From NCBI RefSeq assembly GCF_020144665.1, contig NZ_JAAHBQ010000012.1, forward strand, positions 43,467 to 107,466: a stretch of DNA of 64,000 bases, read 5' to 3'. The notes beneath the pieces were generated by a model. It saw only the letters and a list, made by a program, of their open reading frames with translations, was not told the origin of the DNA and ran no database searches. The stretch comes from Oscillatoria salina IIICB1. GTDB lineage: Bacteria > Cyanobacteriota > Cyanobacteriia > Cyanobacteriales > SIO1D9. This document shows positions 9,270-20,442 of the stretch, one piece after another. The position numbers were made by a program, and so were the translations under genes. How positions within the stretch are numbered: the stretch's first letter is position 1; every line of letters begins with the position of its first letter.

Positions 9270-10496
9270 ATGTCTCAGGAAACCTCCAGCAAAAACCCCC
9301 AGACACAACAGCAGTCAAGAACCTCTGTTCCCGTCCAACCTTGGTCAGCAGAAAGTGAAGCAGATCGACTCATGGACGATCTGTTCTTGGATCTGGAAAA
9401 AATGTTAGTACGCGGTGCAAAGTTGCCCACAGAACCAGCAAAACCAGAATATGTTTCTCTACAGCCTGTTTCTGTACCTAAGCTTGTTCCTACCTCTACA
9501 CCCGGACAATCCGGACAGTTGGTAGAACCATCTCCAGCAGTATCTACTCCTCAAGAAATTACGGAAACTTCTCCGGCGAGGAAGTCGAAAACCAAAACTA
9601 GCAAAGCCAAAACAAATAAATATCTAGACAAAATTCTCTTTGGTATTGCTTGTGCATCATTAGTAGCAGTGGTGTTCTGGTTAGTCACTCAAGAAAAGCT
9701 AAAATTACCACAATTTTTAGCTAATAAAGTGGGAACGACAGCTACACCATCAGATTCTCTTTCTTCAGGAGATGCCCAGTTTATTCAATATATGCTGCGA
9801 TCGCTGGAAGTTATCGATCGCAAAACAGAGCAACAACAGAAAATTGCTTCTGCGGGAGAAACTTCTGTTCCCTCGGCAGCTAATCTGGCTCCTGGTGCTA
9901 ATGGCGCTCCTACGGTTCTCGAAAGAGTTTACATCCCTGTCTATCCACCGACACAAACTCCTTCGGTAGTAGTCGTACCTCCCCAAACTGAGGTGGCTCC
10001 TGCACCCGCTCCGGCTCCTTCGGCGGTGCAACCTGCACCTCCGCCACCACTAACCCAAGCAGCGCCATCGCCTTCTCCTCAACCTTCGCCTTCGGTGCAA
10101 GCAGCAGCGCCATCGCCTTCTCCTCAACCTTCGCCTTCGGTACAAGCCACAGCGCCATCGCCTTCTCCTCAACCCTCGCCTTCGGTACAAGCCACAGCAC
10201 CATCGCCTTCTCCTCAACCTTCTCCTTCTCCTCAAACTTCAGCAACATCACCAACTGAGGTAGAAACTACACCAGAAGAAACTGTTGCCGCATTGCCGCA
10301 ACATACCTTAGTCGGATTGTTAGAATTAGGATCTCGCTCGGCGGCTTTATTTAACATTAATGGCATCACCCAACGTTTTCGCGTCGGTGAGGCGATCGGT
10401 TCTAGTGGCTGGATTTTGGTAGAAGTCGCTAACCAAAAAGCAATTATTCGCCGTAATGGTGAGGTACGCTCGATTTATGTCGGACAAAAGTTCTGA
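9270..10496 (+). CDS. Membrane-anchored proline-rich protein with GspC/PilP-like C-terminal domain
   Basis: 408 residues, hypothetical. An N-terminal cytoplasmic part (1-118, Lys-rich just before the membrane), one transmembrane helix (about 120-140), then a low-complexity Pro/Ala/Ser/Gln stretch (about 240-330) that includes four 15-residue tandem repeats (264-323), and a compact C-terminal domain (345-408, starting HTLVGLLELG and ending IYVGQKF). The last domain resembles small beta domains of the type II secretion/pilus proteins GspC and PilP, but this is a weak inference. A role as a periplasm-spanning tether fits the layout. The next gene (10544) starts 47 bases downstream on the same strand. 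Confidence 0.75.
   Translation: MSQETSSKNPQTQQQSRTSVPVQPWSAESEADRLMDDLFLDLEKMLVRGAKLPTEPAKPEYVSLQPVSVPKLVPTSTPGQSGQLVEPSPAVSTPQEITETSPARKSKTKTSKAKTNKYLDKILFGIACASLVAVVFWLVTQEKLKLPQFLANKVGTTATPSDSLSSGDAQFIQYMLRSLEVIDRKTEQQQKIASAGETSVPSAANLAPGANGAPTVLERVYIPVYPPTQTPSVVVVPPQTEVAPAPAPAPSAVQPAPPPPLTQAAPSPSPQPSPSVQAAAPSPSPQPSPSVQATAPSPSPQPSPSVQATAPSPSPQPSPSPQTSATSPTEVETTPEETVAALPQHTLVGLLELGSRSAALFNINGITQRFRVGEAIGSSGWILVEVANQKAIIRRNGEVRSIYVGQKF
10059..10238 (+). repeat. 4 x 45-bp in-frame tandem repeat
   Basis: Four consecutive 45-bp units coding for (A/T)APSPSPQPSPSVQA-type repeats, residues 264-323 of the gene at 9270. Units two and three differ at few bases, so copy number is likely to vary by slippage. 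Confidence 0.9.
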
Positions 10497-10543
10497 GATA
10501 TCCTAGTGGCTAGTAGCAAATAACAATTAAATAACAATTAACG

Positions 10544-11125
10544 ATGGGAATATTTGATGATTTAAGTCGGTTTCTGGAAACTAGACTAGAGGAATTTTTG
10601 CGTAATAATCCTCATTTAGAGCTACAAGCCCTAGAGGAACAACTCAAAGAACAAGAAAAAGACACCTTGCGCTTGATTATTGATTTACAGAAGCAAGAAA
10701 AAAGTTTGCAAGAGGAAATTTTGGCGATCGCTAAAGATATCCAAATTTGGCACGCTCGCATTGACAAAGCCAAAGCTGCTGGTAGACTCGATTTGGCTCA
10801 AGCTGCACAAGAACGAGAAGCTGCTCTCCTACGCCAAGGAAATCAACGTTGGGGACAAATGGAAGGCTTAAAAAAGCGTATTGTTCAAGCTAAGGAATTG
10901 GTGCGTCAAATTCAGCAACGACAGCAAGAAGTGAAAACTAAGGCGGCTGAAGCCCAAGCTGCTCAAACTGCTGCGAATGCTTCTACCTGGGAAACTTCTG
11001 GTTGGAACCAAGGATATACTACCACCAACAGTTACCGTCAAGTTGCCGATCCCCTCGAAGCTCAGTTTCAACGCTGGGAAATGGATGAAGAGTTAGAACA
11101 AATGAAACGCAATATGGGGCGCTAG
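10544..11125 (+). CDS. TIGR04376-like cyanobacterial coiled-coil protein
   Basis: 193 residues, cytoplasmic, almost entirely helical and rich in Gln, Glu and Lys, with long coiled coils at about 22-140. The N-terminus MGIFDDLSRFLETRLEEFL and the Arg-Trp-Glu-rich C-terminus match what I recall of the cyanobacteria-only family TIGR04376. The architecture resembles PspA/IM30-like proteins but no direct membership is claimed. It follows the proline-rich membrane protein by 47 bases, so the two are probably co-transcribed. Function unknown. Confidence 0.75.
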   Translation: MGIFDDLSRFLETRLEEFLRNNPHLELQALEEQLKEQEKDTLRLIIDLQKQEKSLQEEILAIAKDIQIWHARIDKAKAAGRLDLAQAAQEREAALLRQGNQRWGQMEGLKKRIVQAKELVRQIQQRQQEVKTKAAEAQAAQTAANASTWETSGWNQGYTTTNSYRQVADPLEAQFQRWEMDEELEQMKRNMGR

Positions 11126-11137
11126 TTGGGGGTTTTC

Positions 11138-11300
11138 AGTTAACAGTTAGCAGTGAACAGTTAGCAGTTAGCAGTTAGCAGTTAGCCGTTAGCAGTTAGC
11201 CGTTAGCAGTTAGCCGTTAGCAGTGACCAACGACCAATTAACAGCGATCGGTTTATCTCCCTTGTCTCCCAATCCCCAGTCCCCAGTCCCTAATCCCTAG
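11138..11300. repeat. Heptamer STRR tract
   Basis: About fourteen heptamers of the type AGTTAGC/CGTTAGC/AGTGACC run from 11138 to about 11236. A second class (CCCCAGT/CCCTAAT) runs from about 11265 to 11300. The second tract overlaps the 3' end of the convergent gene at 11290 and supplies its stop codon. Confidence 0.85.
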
Positions 11301-11604
11301 TCCTGTTGATTTTAAAGGAAATTGAGCGCTTCGCTTGAGATGTAGAGCTTTCACTCAACTGAGGATAACTATTATTTCCTTCTAAACTGTTGACAAAATT
11401 ATTATTTTGTGGTAATGAGTTAGTTAAATCATCGGGAGATTCTTGCCCAAGAAAAGAACAAATCCCTTTTTCATAGTTAGAAGCGATCGCCAAAAAAGCC
11501 CCAGCCAAGATAAACACTGGTAGCGGTAAGGTAATATCTTTCGCCCACTGATACAGTTCAGCTAATCCGAACAAGAGAAAGAAACTAACAATCCAGACTT
11601 TCAT
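11290..11604 (-). CDS. Small membrane protein, conserved-type hypothetical
   Basis: 104 residues. The N-terminus holds two hydrophobic segments (about 3-18 and 26-42, joined by a short WAKDITLPLP loop), and a polar Asn/Ser-rich tail follows. Family not recognised with certainty; proteins of this layout are common in cyanobacteria. The last codons and the TAG lie within the CCCTAAT-type repeat tract, so the C-terminal end may have been altered by repeat insertion. ATG start at 11604. Confidence 0.6.
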   Translation of the reverse strand: MKVWIVSFFLLFGLAELYQWAKDITLPLPVFILAGAFLAIASNYEKGICSFLGQESPDDLTNSLPQNNNFVNSLEGNNSYPQLSESSTSQAKRSISFKINRTRD

Positions 11605-12037
11605 AGCAAAGGCTAGGGTACTTTAAGAGTATTTTATCGTTGGTCTGGTTTTTGTGCCAATTTTAGCTCCAGAAATCGCCCCGGAAAACAAACAGAAGGC
11701 ATCGCCAAGATTTTAGCTGGAAACAACTCAACCAAAAACCTAACAATGCCTTCAGTGGAAAAATAGGTGCCTCAGCGAAGCCTCAGAAAAGGCGATTAGG
11801 CAAAACCTAGCGGCGCAAACAGCGATCGCCTGTATCTACCGAGATTGACAACTCCCCTGCCTAAAGGCGAGTGGATTCTCGCTTCATTGGGAGAGTCTAG
11901 CCGATACACATAGTATCAACCCCGATCTCTTTACCCTCGACGAGCATTTTTCCCGTCTGCCCGAAGGTACTTACTCACTGAGTTTAGCATCAAGCCGTCC
12001 TTATAGGACGGGGCTAATAACCCAAATTTTTCAGTAA
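11605..12037. other. Gene-free region between hypothetical gene and prk
   Basis: 433 bases with no credible coding frame. It contains degenerate repeat-like DNA (GCCTCAGCGAAGCCTCAG near 11769-11786), one HIP1 octamer near 11822, and the possible IS200/IS605-type remnant listed separately. Confidence 0.55.
11846..12020 (-). mobile_element. Possible IS200/IS605-type terminal remnant
   Basis: Read on the minus strand, about 11846-11885 gives GAATCC, an imperfect hairpin around GCCTTTAGGC, and a GGGGAGTTGTCAA end, which resembles right ends of cyanobacterial IS200/IS605 (TnpB-type) elements. A second hairpin, CCGTCC-TTATA-GGACGG, lies at 11995-12011. No transposase or TnpB coding remains between them. 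The element, if real, is a decayed or MITE-like relic. Confidence 0.35.
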
Positions 12038-13039
12038 CTATACCTTCGCAGGAACCTTTTCTTCCGCAGCAATTAATTTTTCGTAAGTTTCTCTCATTTT
12101 CATCCCAACAAGCACTTGGAACAAACCGGAACCATTATTTGAGCCTGGATAATCCTTGTGCTTGAGCAACAACTCAGTCATTTCACCGTAGTGTTTAGCT
12201 CCAGTATTGCTGAGATGGCTTTCAATATAAATTAGTTCTTCCAGGTTGTCGAACTGACCATCTACTTCCAAAACCGAGACATCATGTCCGTAGTAGCTAT
12301 CAGGACCATAGAAAAGTTTGATTCCTGGGAAAGCACAAGTTAACTTACGTCCACAAGGTCTCCAGTCAATCGTCGAACCTTCATCAAACAAATATACTGG
12401 CTCAAAGTTAACCACATGATCCTTTTGTAGCAAGCGCACGCGAAGATACTTACACTCTTTATCTTCAATTAATTGAGTGGGCAGTACCTGAATAACTACA
12501 TCAGCGTATTCTTTTTGTGGCTCAATGTAGGCATTAAAATCTGGTCGTCTGGCATTAATCGAAGCAATCACATCTTCATAAGAGTGACCGCGTTCTGCCA
12601 TATCGCGCTGAATTTTCCAATTAATTTTCACTTCATCGCTGATATCGAGATAAACACCGAAATCTACCAGCGATCGCACCCGCTCATCATATAACGGATG
12701 AAGACCTTCGATCACAATCACCTTATTTGGCTCAATTCTTTCGGGAGGATCGATTTCTCCAGTTTCGTGATTGTAAATCGGTTTGTCAATCGCTTTACCT
12801 CCTTTGAGCGCTTTGATTTGTTCGTACATCAAATCAAAATTATTTGCCTTTGGGTTCAGCGCCGTCACCCCAGCTTTTTTTCTGCCTTTACGGTCGAGAC
12901 TATGATAGTCATCCAGACAGATAACCGTCATAAACTCTTCACCGAACAAATCCGCCAATCTTTTCAAAAATGTTGACTTACCGCATCCTGAGTCTCCGGC
13001 AACACCTATTACAACCACGCGGTCTGACTGCATCGTCAT
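12038..13039 (-). CDS. prk: Phosphoribulokinase
   Basis: Calvin-cycle enzyme that phosphorylates ribulose 5-phosphate to ribulose 1,5-bisphosphate with ATP. 333 residues, normal for cyanobacterial PRK. The P-loop is GVAGDSGCGKSTF (about residues 12-24), and Cys19 in it together with Cys41 in VICLDDYH is the redox-type cysteine pair of the N-terminal half. The sequence DRKGRKKAGVTALNPKANNFDLMYEQ is typical for the sugar-phosphate-binding region (shown here in words: residues about 50-75). ATG at 13039 with GAGGGAAG upstream. Divergent from petH across a 523-base gap. Confidence 0.98.
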   Translation of the reverse strand: MTMQSDRVVVIGVAGDSGCGKSTFLKRLADLFGEEFMTVICLDDYHSLDRKGRKKAGVTALNPKANNFDLMYEQIKALKGGKAIDKPIYNHETGEIDPPERIEPNKVIVIEGLHPLYDERVRSLVDFGVYLDISDEVKINWKIQRDMAERGHSYEDVIASINARRPDFNAYIEPQKEYADVVIQVLPTQLIEDKECKYLRVRLLQKDHVVNFEPVYLFDEGSTIDWRPCGRKLTCAFPGIKLFYGPDSYYGHDVSVLEVDGQFDNLEELIYIESHLSNTGAKHYGEMTELLLKHKDYPGSNNGSGLFQVLVGMKMRETYEKLIAAEEKVPAKV

Positions 13040-14780
<1,741 letters not shown>

Positions 14781-14886
14781 ACATTCGTAATTCACATTGT
14801 CTTGACAAAAAAAACTAAAATTGCGATCGCTTTGCCCCATCGCAACCAGTTTCTCAAGGCTCTGGCGAAACCTCAAAATTTAACAC

Positions 14887-14939
14887 GAGCGCGTTCCCAT
14901 TCTCCGCTCTAGGAGGAAAAGTGGACGCGCTCAGTTTTT
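14887..14939 (+). terminator. Rho-independent terminator of petH
   Basis: GAGCGCGT (14887-14894) pairs with ACGCGCTC (14925-14932), with a further inner match of TCTCC with GGAGG-type bases, and a T-run follows at 14935-14939. Confidence 0.85.
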
Positions 14940-15249
14940 GTTGATGACATTTTAGTTCGGATGTCACACCAAGCTAAAGTTGCGAGTAAGATGAAAATTA
15001 AGTTAAATTTGATTAAGATAGCTGGGCAATTAAGGCATTTCGACGGTATGAAACAAAAAGCTTGACAAAAAAACCATAATAATATCCAAAAATCAAAAAA
15101 CCGTTGAGATAAGGATTTTCCCTCGTGGAAAACTATTCCCCAAATTGAAAACTAGCGGCAATACAGGGCGTAATCGCACGTCCAGTAAAGGTAAAACTTT
15201 ACAAAACATTTTGAGAGAACAATAACCATTATTCAGAGAAGAATAGGCA
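14940..15249. other. ftsH upstream region
   Basis: 310 bases between the petH terminator and ftsH. It must hold the ftsH promoter. No further gene or clear operator is seen. Confidence 0.5.
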
Positions 15250-17136
15250 ATGAAAATTTCTTGGAGAATAGTGCTACTGTGGACGTTACCCGCCCTGGTA
15301 ATCGGGTTTTTCCTCTGGCAAGGTGCGTTTGCTTCCAATCCAGCAGAAATGGGTGGTAACACAGCTAGCACTCGTATGACTTACGGTCGCTTTTTAGAAT
15401 ATTTAGATGCAGGTAGAGTTACTAGTGTAGACCTTTATGAAGGTGGTCGAACGGCGATCGTGCAAGCGGTTGACCCACAATTAGATAATCGCGTACAAAA
15501 CTTGCGTGTAGATTTACCGACTAAAGCTCCTGAGTTAATTGAAAAGCTCAGAAAAGCAAACGTAAGACTCGAATCTCATCCCATCCGCAATGATGGTGCG
15601 TTGTGGGGACTTTTAGGTAACTTAATCTTTCCAGTTTTGTTGATTGGAGCGTTATTTTTACTTTTCCGTCGCTCTAGTAATATACCGGGCGGTCCTGGTC
15701 AAGCAATGAATTTTGGCAAGTCCCGCGCTCGTTTTCAAATGGAAGCTAAGACTGGCGTGAAGTTTGATGATGTAGCGGGAATTGAGGAAGCGAAGGAAGA
15801 ATTGCAAGAAGTTGTAACTTTCTTGAAGCAACCGGAACGTTTTACTGCCGTTGGCGCTCGGATTCCTAAAGGTGTGTTGTTGGTAGGACCTCCGGGAACT
15901 GGTAAAACTTTGTTAGCAAAAGCGATCGCTGGGGAAGCAGGTGTACCTTTCTTTAGCATCTCTGGTTCTGAGTTTGTCGAGATGTTTGTCGGTGTCGGTG
16001 CTTCTCGCGTGCGCGATTTGTTCAAAAAAGCGAAAGAAAATGCTCCTTGCTTAATTTTTATCGATGAGATTGACGCAGTTGGTCGTCAGCGTGGGGCGGG
16101 AATTGGTGGTGGTAATGACGAACGGGAACAAACCCTGAACCAGTTACTCACCGAAATGGATGGTTTTGAAGGCAATACCGGGATTATTATTATCGCGGCT
16201 ACCAACCGTCCTGATGTTTTAGATGCTGCTTTATTGCGTCCAGGACGCTTTGACAGACAAGTAATTGTCGATGCACCAGACTTAAAAGGACGAATTGGTG
16301 TCTTAGAAGTACACGCCCGCAATAAGAAATTAGCGCCCGAAGTTTCCATTGAAGCGATCGCCCGTCGCACTCCTGGTTTTACTGGGGCAGATTTGGCTAA
16401 TTTGCTCAACGAAGCGGCGATTTTAACCGCACGTCGGCGCAAAGAAGCGATTACGATGCACGAAATTGACGATGCAGTTGACCGGGTAATCGCGGGAATG
16501 GAAGGTACTCCTCTGGTTGATAGCAAAACCAAACGTTTGATTGCTTATCACGAAGTCGGTCACGCGATCGTCGGTACGCTAGTTAAAGACCACGATCCCG
16601 TGCAAAAAGTGACCTTGATTCCACGCGGACAAGCCCGTGGTTTGACTTGGTTTGTCCCTGATGAAGAACAAGGTTTAGTTACCAGATCCCAGCTAATTGC
16701 GCGTATTGCTGGCGCTTTAGGCGGTCGTGCGGCGGAAGAAGAAATCTTCGGTCACGATGAAGTTACCACAGGTGCAGGTGGTGACTTACAACAAGTAGCA
16801 GAAATGGCGCGACAAATGGTCACTCGTTACGGGATGAGCGATTTAGGTCCGCTATCTTTAGAAGGACAAGGTGGAGAAGTGTTTCTTGGTGGCGGTTTGA
16901 TGAATCGTGCTGAGTATTCTGAAGAAATTGCTACTCGGATTGATGCTCAAATACGCGAAATTGCCGAACGCGGTCATCAGTTAGCCCGCAAGATTATTCG
17001 GGAGAATCGCGAAGTAATTGACCGTTTAGTAGACCTTTTAATTGAGAAGGAAACTATCGACGGTGAAGAGTTCCGTCAGATTGTTGCTGAGTACACTGAA
17101 GTTCCTGAAAAAGACCAGTTTGTACCTCAGTTATAA
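15250..17136 (+). CDS. ftsH: ATP-dependent zinc metalloprotease FtsH (FtsH2 type)
   Basis: Thylakoid-membrane AAA+ protease, 628 residues. Two membrane segments flank a lumenal domain (about 5-24 and 122-140). AAA module: Walker A GPPGTGKT at 213-220, Walker B IFIDEID at about 269-275, second-region-of-homology arginines in the ATNRPD...RPGRFDR stretch. Protease: zinc motif HEVGH at 434-438. It is very similar to Synechocystis Slr0228 (FtsH2), the subunit that forms the hexamer degrading damaged D1 in photosystem II repair; that assignment rests on overall similarity recalled, not on a search. Two hairpin terminators follow. Confidence 0.97.
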   Translation: MKISWRIVLLWTLPALVIGFFLWQGAFASNPAEMGGNTASTRMTYGRFLEYLDAGRVTSVDLYEGGRTAIVQAVDPQLDNRVQNLRVDLPTKAPELIEKLRKANVRLESHPIRNDGALWGLLGNLIFPVLLIGALFLLFRRSSNIPGGPGQAMNFGKSRARFQMEAKTGVKFDDVAGIEEAKEELQEVVTFLKQPERFTAVGARIPKGVLLVGPPGTGKTLLAKAIAGEAGVPFFSISGSEFVEMFVGVGASRVRDLFKKAKENAPCLIFIDEIDAVGRQRGAGIGGGNDEREQTLNQLLTEMDGFEGNTGIIIIAATNRPDVLDAALLRPGRFDRQVIVDAPDLKGRIGVLEVHARNKKLAPEVSIEAIARRTPGFTGADLANLLNEAAILTARRRKEAITMHEIDDAVDRVIAGMEGTPLVDSKTKRLIAYHEVGHAIVGTLVKDHDPVQKVTLIPRGQARGLTWFVPDEEQGLVTRSQLIARIAGALGGRAAEEEIFGHDEVTTGAGGDLQQVAEMARQMVTRYGMSDLGPLSLEGQGGEVFLGGGLMNRAEYSEEIATRIDAQIREIAERGHQLARKIIRENREVIDRLVDLLIEKETIDGEEFRQIVAEYTEVPEKDQFVPQL

Positions 17137-17200
17137 GTTCGAGAAATAAGCTCAAATTCGGTTAGTTAGTCATCGGCTGGTTTGTAATTATCATTGGTTT

Positions 17201-17229
17201 GGAGGTAGTTGAGATCGCCTCCATTTTTT
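17201..17229 (+). terminator. Terminator after ftsH
   Basis: GGAGG (17201-17205) pairs with CCTCC (17218-17222), followed by ATTTTTTC. Confidence 0.75.
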
Positions 17230-17250
17230 CTTTGTTGACAAGCAAAGATA

Positions 17251-17285
17251 AGGCAGTTTAGGTAACTAAATCTGCCTCGATTTTT
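17251..17285. terminator. Hairpin between convergent ftsH and glyS
   Basis: AGGCAG-T-TTAG pairs with CTAAA-T-CTGCCT around a short loop (17251-17277), with CGATTTTT following on the plus strand. It could act on both converging transcripts. Confidence 0.6.
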
Positions 17286-17296
17286 AGTTACAAATT

Positions 17297-19441
17297 TTAT
17301 TTAACAATCGAACCAAAATCTGCTAAAATTCGAGCGTGATTGCGCAACAAACCTAATAAATTTAAGCGATTTTCCTGAACTTTTGCATCTTCAGTCATGA
17401 CTAAAACGCTGTCTTCGCCGTCAAAAAATCTGCTGACTGTGGGCGCAATTTTGGCTAATTCATCTACTAATAATTGATAGTTACGTTCGGCTTGGGAAGC
17501 TTTAGTTTTGGGGAGTAATTCTCCTAATGCGTCGTAGAATGCTTGTTCGGAAGATTGCTCGAATAATTCTGGTTTAACAACTTGTTTGGGTTCGAGTTGT
17601 TTGGTGTCTAAATTGCCTTTGACTGCTAAACGAGCCGAACGATTCACGGTTTCATAGATTGCATCCATTTTACCGTTATTGCGGATTTTTTGGAGGAATA
17701 AGGCGCGCGATCGCACATCTAACAAATCTTCTAAAGCTTTTTCGGTGTATTCGGGATCGTCTTCTCCTAACACCGCATTGACTAAATCGTAGTCGATTTT
17801 CAGGTCGTCTTGTAGTAACGTGCGAATGCGCTGCAAAAAGAATTCTTCTAAGTTGGCTACGGGATTTTCTTTGTCTGGATGTTCCTTAACAAAATCTGCG
17901 GCAATTTGCTGTATATTTTGATACAAATTAAATTTTAATTCCGAGTTCCAGGTAATATTAATAATCGCATTAGCGGCGCGGCGCAAAGCGAAGGGATCGG
18001 AGGAACCTGTGGGGATCGTTCCCAAGCCAAAAATACTGACTAAGGTATCGAGGCGATCGCTAATTCCGACGATTTGACCTGTGAATGTTTCTGGTAAAAT
18101 ATCATCTGCCCCGCGAGGTAAATAATGGTCAAAAATCCCGTTAGCGACAACTTCCGCTTCTTGGCTAGCAAGAGCGTATTTTTGTCCCATAATTCCTTGT
18201 AATTCTGGGAATTCGTAGACCATTTGCGTAACTAAATCGGCTTTACAAAGTAGGGCAGTACGAGATACTTGTTCGCATTTTTCTTGACTTAAATTTAATT
18301 CTTCTGCCAAGCTTAAAGCAATTTTGCCGATGCGTTCCACTTTGGCAAAAATTGAACCTAAATCTTCCTGGAAAGTAATTTTTTCTAGTTGCGGAACATA
18401 CATTTCTAACGGCTTACAAAGATCGGCTTTATAGAAAAATTGTGCATCAGACAAACGGGCGCGAATTACTCTTGCGTTACCCGCAGCAATAATCTCTCCT
18501 TTTTGGGGATCTCCATTAGAAATAGTGATAAAGTTAGGCAAAAGTTTGCTTTTTACGTCGTCACTTTCTTTGACAGGAAAATAGCGCTGGTGACTTACCA
18601 TCACAGTAGTAATTACTTCCGTGGGAAGACTGAGAAATTCTTCATCGAATTTACCCACAACTGCGGTGGGATATTCCACCAAGTTAATAACTTCTGCTAG
18701 TAAATCCGGGGAAATATCAGCCACTCCATTAATTTTTTCTGCTTCAGTTTTGGTTTGCTGCTGAATTTTCTGGCTGCGGACTTCCGGGTCAACTTCAATA
18801 TAAGCTGTTTGTAAGGTTTCCACATATTTAGAAGCGTGAGGAATAGTCACAGCTTCCGGATGCAAAACCCGATGTCCCCAAGATAGGCGATCGCTGACAA
18901 TCTTACTCGAACCATTGACCAATTCTACTGGTAAAATTTCCTCATCTACTAATGCTACCAACCAACGAATCGGTCGAGAAAAGCGTAAGTCACCATCTCC
19001 CCAACGCATAAATCGCCTTCCTTCCAACTTAGCGATCCATTCGGGAATTAATTCGTTTAAAATCTCCTTAGCAGCACGTCCGGGAATCTTCTTTTGTACA
19101 AAGACAAATTCTCCCTTTTCCGTTTCCCGAACTTCTAAATCATTTAATTCTACCTCTTGTTTGCGAGCGAATCCTTCAGCCGCTTTGGTGGGTTGACCAT
19201 TTTTAAACGCTACTTGCGCGGGAGGTCCTTTTATTTCCTCTTCTCTGTCAGGTTGTTGAGAAGGAAGTCCCTGAATCATCACAGCGAGACGACGAGGAGT
19301 ACCATAAACATTAATCCCCTCTGGAGTCAAAAATTCTGACTCTAAGCTTTGGGGAATGAGATGTTTCCATTGCGCGATCGCGCTAGCAACAAAATCTGCG
19401 GGTAATTCTTCTGTACCAACTTCTAATAAAAATGCAGGCAT
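17297..19441 (-). CDS. glyS: Glycyl-tRNA synthetase beta subunit
   Basis: Beta chain of the tetrameric (alpha2beta2) bacterial glycyl-tRNA synthetase; the beta chain is needed for tRNA binding. 714 residues, normal for the family. The N-terminus [18 protein letters not shown] is diagnostic, and the region SHQRYFPV and the HD-like segment [18 protein letters not shown] are as in other GlyS proteins. The alpha subunit gene glyQ is not in the window. ATG start at 19441. Confidence 0.97.
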   Translation of the reverse strand: MPAFLLEVGTEELPADFVASAIAQWKHLIPQSLESEFLTPEGINVYGTPRRLAVMIQGLPSQQPDREEEIKGPPAQVAFKNGQPTKAAEGFARKQEVELNDLEVRETEKGEFVFVQKKIPGRAAKEILNELIPEWIAKLEGRRFMRWGDGDLRFSRPIRWLVALVDEEILPVELVNGSSKIVSDRLSWGHRVLHPEAVTIPHASKYVETLQTAYIEVDPEVRSQKIQQQTKTEAEKINGVADISPDLLAEVINLVEYPTAVVGKFDEEFLSLPTEVITTVMVSHQRYFPVKESDDVKSKLLPNFITISNGDPQKGEIIAAGNARVIRARLSDAQFFYKADLCKPLEMYVPQLEKITFQEDLGSIFAKVERIGKIALSLAEELNLSQEKCEQVSRTALLCKADLVTQMVYEFPELQGIMGQKYALASQEAEVVANGIFDHYLPRGADDILPETFTGQIVGISDRLDTLVSIFGLGTIPTGSSDPFALRRAANAIINITWNSELKFNLYQNIQQIAADFVKEHPDKENPVANLEEFFLQRIRTLLQDDLKIDYDLVNAVLGEDDPEYTEKALEDLLDVRSRALFLQKIRNNGKMDAIYETVNRSARLAVKGNLDTKQLEPKQVVKPELFEQSSEQAFYDALGELLPKTKASQAERNYQLLVDELAKIAPTVSRFFDGEDSVLVMTEDAKVQENRLNLLGLLRNHARILADFGSIVK

Positions 19442-19466
19442 AATCGAGAAATTAATTTAAGGGTTA

Positions 19467-19490
19467 GAGACGTTAGAGCTAACGTCTGTA
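19467..19490. repeat. Dispersed AGAGACGTT-type hairpin
   Basis: AGACGTTAG (19468-19476) pairs with CTAACGTCT (19479-19487). Related to the hairpins at 20402-20431 and 61351-61380 and a half copy at 44883-44894. Confidence 0.6.
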
Positions 19491-19556
19491 CATTTTATCG
19501 CGTTTGTCACCTGAGAAAAGTTTCTCGCTTGGGAAGGAAGTCAAGCAGGTGCTAAA

Positions 19557-19745
19557 TTGACAGCGAGGAATAAAATTACTACTCAAAACCAAGTTAGCGA
19601 TCCCACAGTGGAAAAAGATGCTGTAGAAGAAATCAGCGATCGCTACACTGAAACTAAGACTCTCGATCCGAAAACGGAAAAGGAATTAGGTAAAGTCGAA
19701 CGTGCAACTGAAAACTTGACACTGGGGATCGAAGATGCTTCTTAA
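19557..19745 (+). CDS. Small acidic protein, unknown (TTG start)
   Basis: 62 residues, highly charged (Glu, Lys, Thr, Asp), no hydrophobic segment, probably disordered or helical. No in-frame ATG is present; the TTG at 19557 is the only likely start, with GGAAGGAAG about 14 bases upstream. No family recognised. The frame contains HIP1-derived codons. It could be non-coding; the support is only an open frame with protein-like composition. Confidence 0.35.
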   Translation: MTARNKITTQNQVSDPTVEKDAVEEISDRYTETKTLDPKTEKELGKVERATENLTLGIEDAS

Positions 19746-20067
19746 GCTAAGTCTTTGAGATTGGGTAACTCAGTGAGATTGAATTCTTCGACAAACTTAG
19801 ATTTACGGTGATGTCTGTTTGTCTGTAGAAGTAAAATCTCTTTTACCCAGTTTTCCCTAACTTGTCGCCTTTCCCGTTTTTATTAAAATAATTTAAGTTT
19901 TGTTTCTTTTGAGTAAGAAAACCTTTTCTTTTATTTAATCTTTTTTTATAATTTGTGTAAAACATTATAATCACCATTGGAGTAGAAAAAGCGGGAAAAC
20001 AGCGTATTAAAAATCACGTTTGCTAAAAAAAAGATTTTCCAAAAACTATTTTTGAGGCGCTCGTCCT
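19746..20067. other. Gene-free region
   Basis: 322 bases, AT-rich towards the 3' end, probably the promoter region of the gene at 20068. Nothing else is seen. Confidence 0.5.
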
Positions 20068-20379
20068 ATGGCTAGAGCTATTGTTAATTTGACAGGCTCA
20101 TTAGTAGTAGAAGAAATAGACAGACTACTAGGAGCTTACCCGGACGGACATATCTATAATACCACTTTTGCTAATCCGGGATTGCGGCGACGGTTAGCAG
20201 CATTTGTACTTAGCAAAGTTCGGAATCGCTATGCAGTTTTAGAAGACAACCAAGGAAGACCAATTTATCCAAATTTTCAATCCGCTTCGTTAGAAAAAAG
20301 ATTACATATAGAAGAAATAATTAAACAAGGTATAGAATTAATTATTTTCGAGAATAATCCAAATAAATACTTCAATTAA
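20068..20379 (+). CDS. Conserved-type hypothetical protein
   Basis: 103 residues, soluble, mixed charge. The stretches YPDGHIYNTTFANPGLR and LEKRLHIEEIIKQGIELI suggest a folded alpha/beta domain with a long C-terminal helix. I do not recognise a named family. The ATG follows GAGGCGCTCGTCCT, with GAGG 10 bases before it. A GTAGAGACG hairpin lies between it and the convergent WD40 gene. Confidence 0.65.
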   Translation: MARAIVNLTGSLVVEEIDRLLGAYPDGHIYNTTFANPGLRRRLAAFVLSKVRNRYAVLEDNQGRPIYPNFQSASLEKRLHIEEIIKQGIELIIFENNPNKYFN

Positions 20380-20401
20380 ACCGAGGAGCGATTCGGAGAA
20401 A

Positions 20402-20431
20402 AGTAGAGACGCTTTCTCCTACGTCTCTACA
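20402..20431. repeat. Dispersed AGAGACG hairpin
   Basis: GTAGAGACG (20403-20411) pairs with CGTCTCTAC (20422-20430). Sits between convergent genes and may act as a terminator-like structure. Confidence 0.6.
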
Positions 20432-20442
20432 ACTAATAACTG

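Noticed and set aside
10050..10254. Arg- or Glu/Lys-rich minus-strand ORFs across the proline-rich repeat
   Set aside because: They are complements of the 45-bp repeat in the plus-strand gene and have no independent start or family support.
15735..16532. Long minus-strand open frames inside ftsH
   Set aside because: They are shadows of a strongly conserved AAA protease gene with high-GC codon use.
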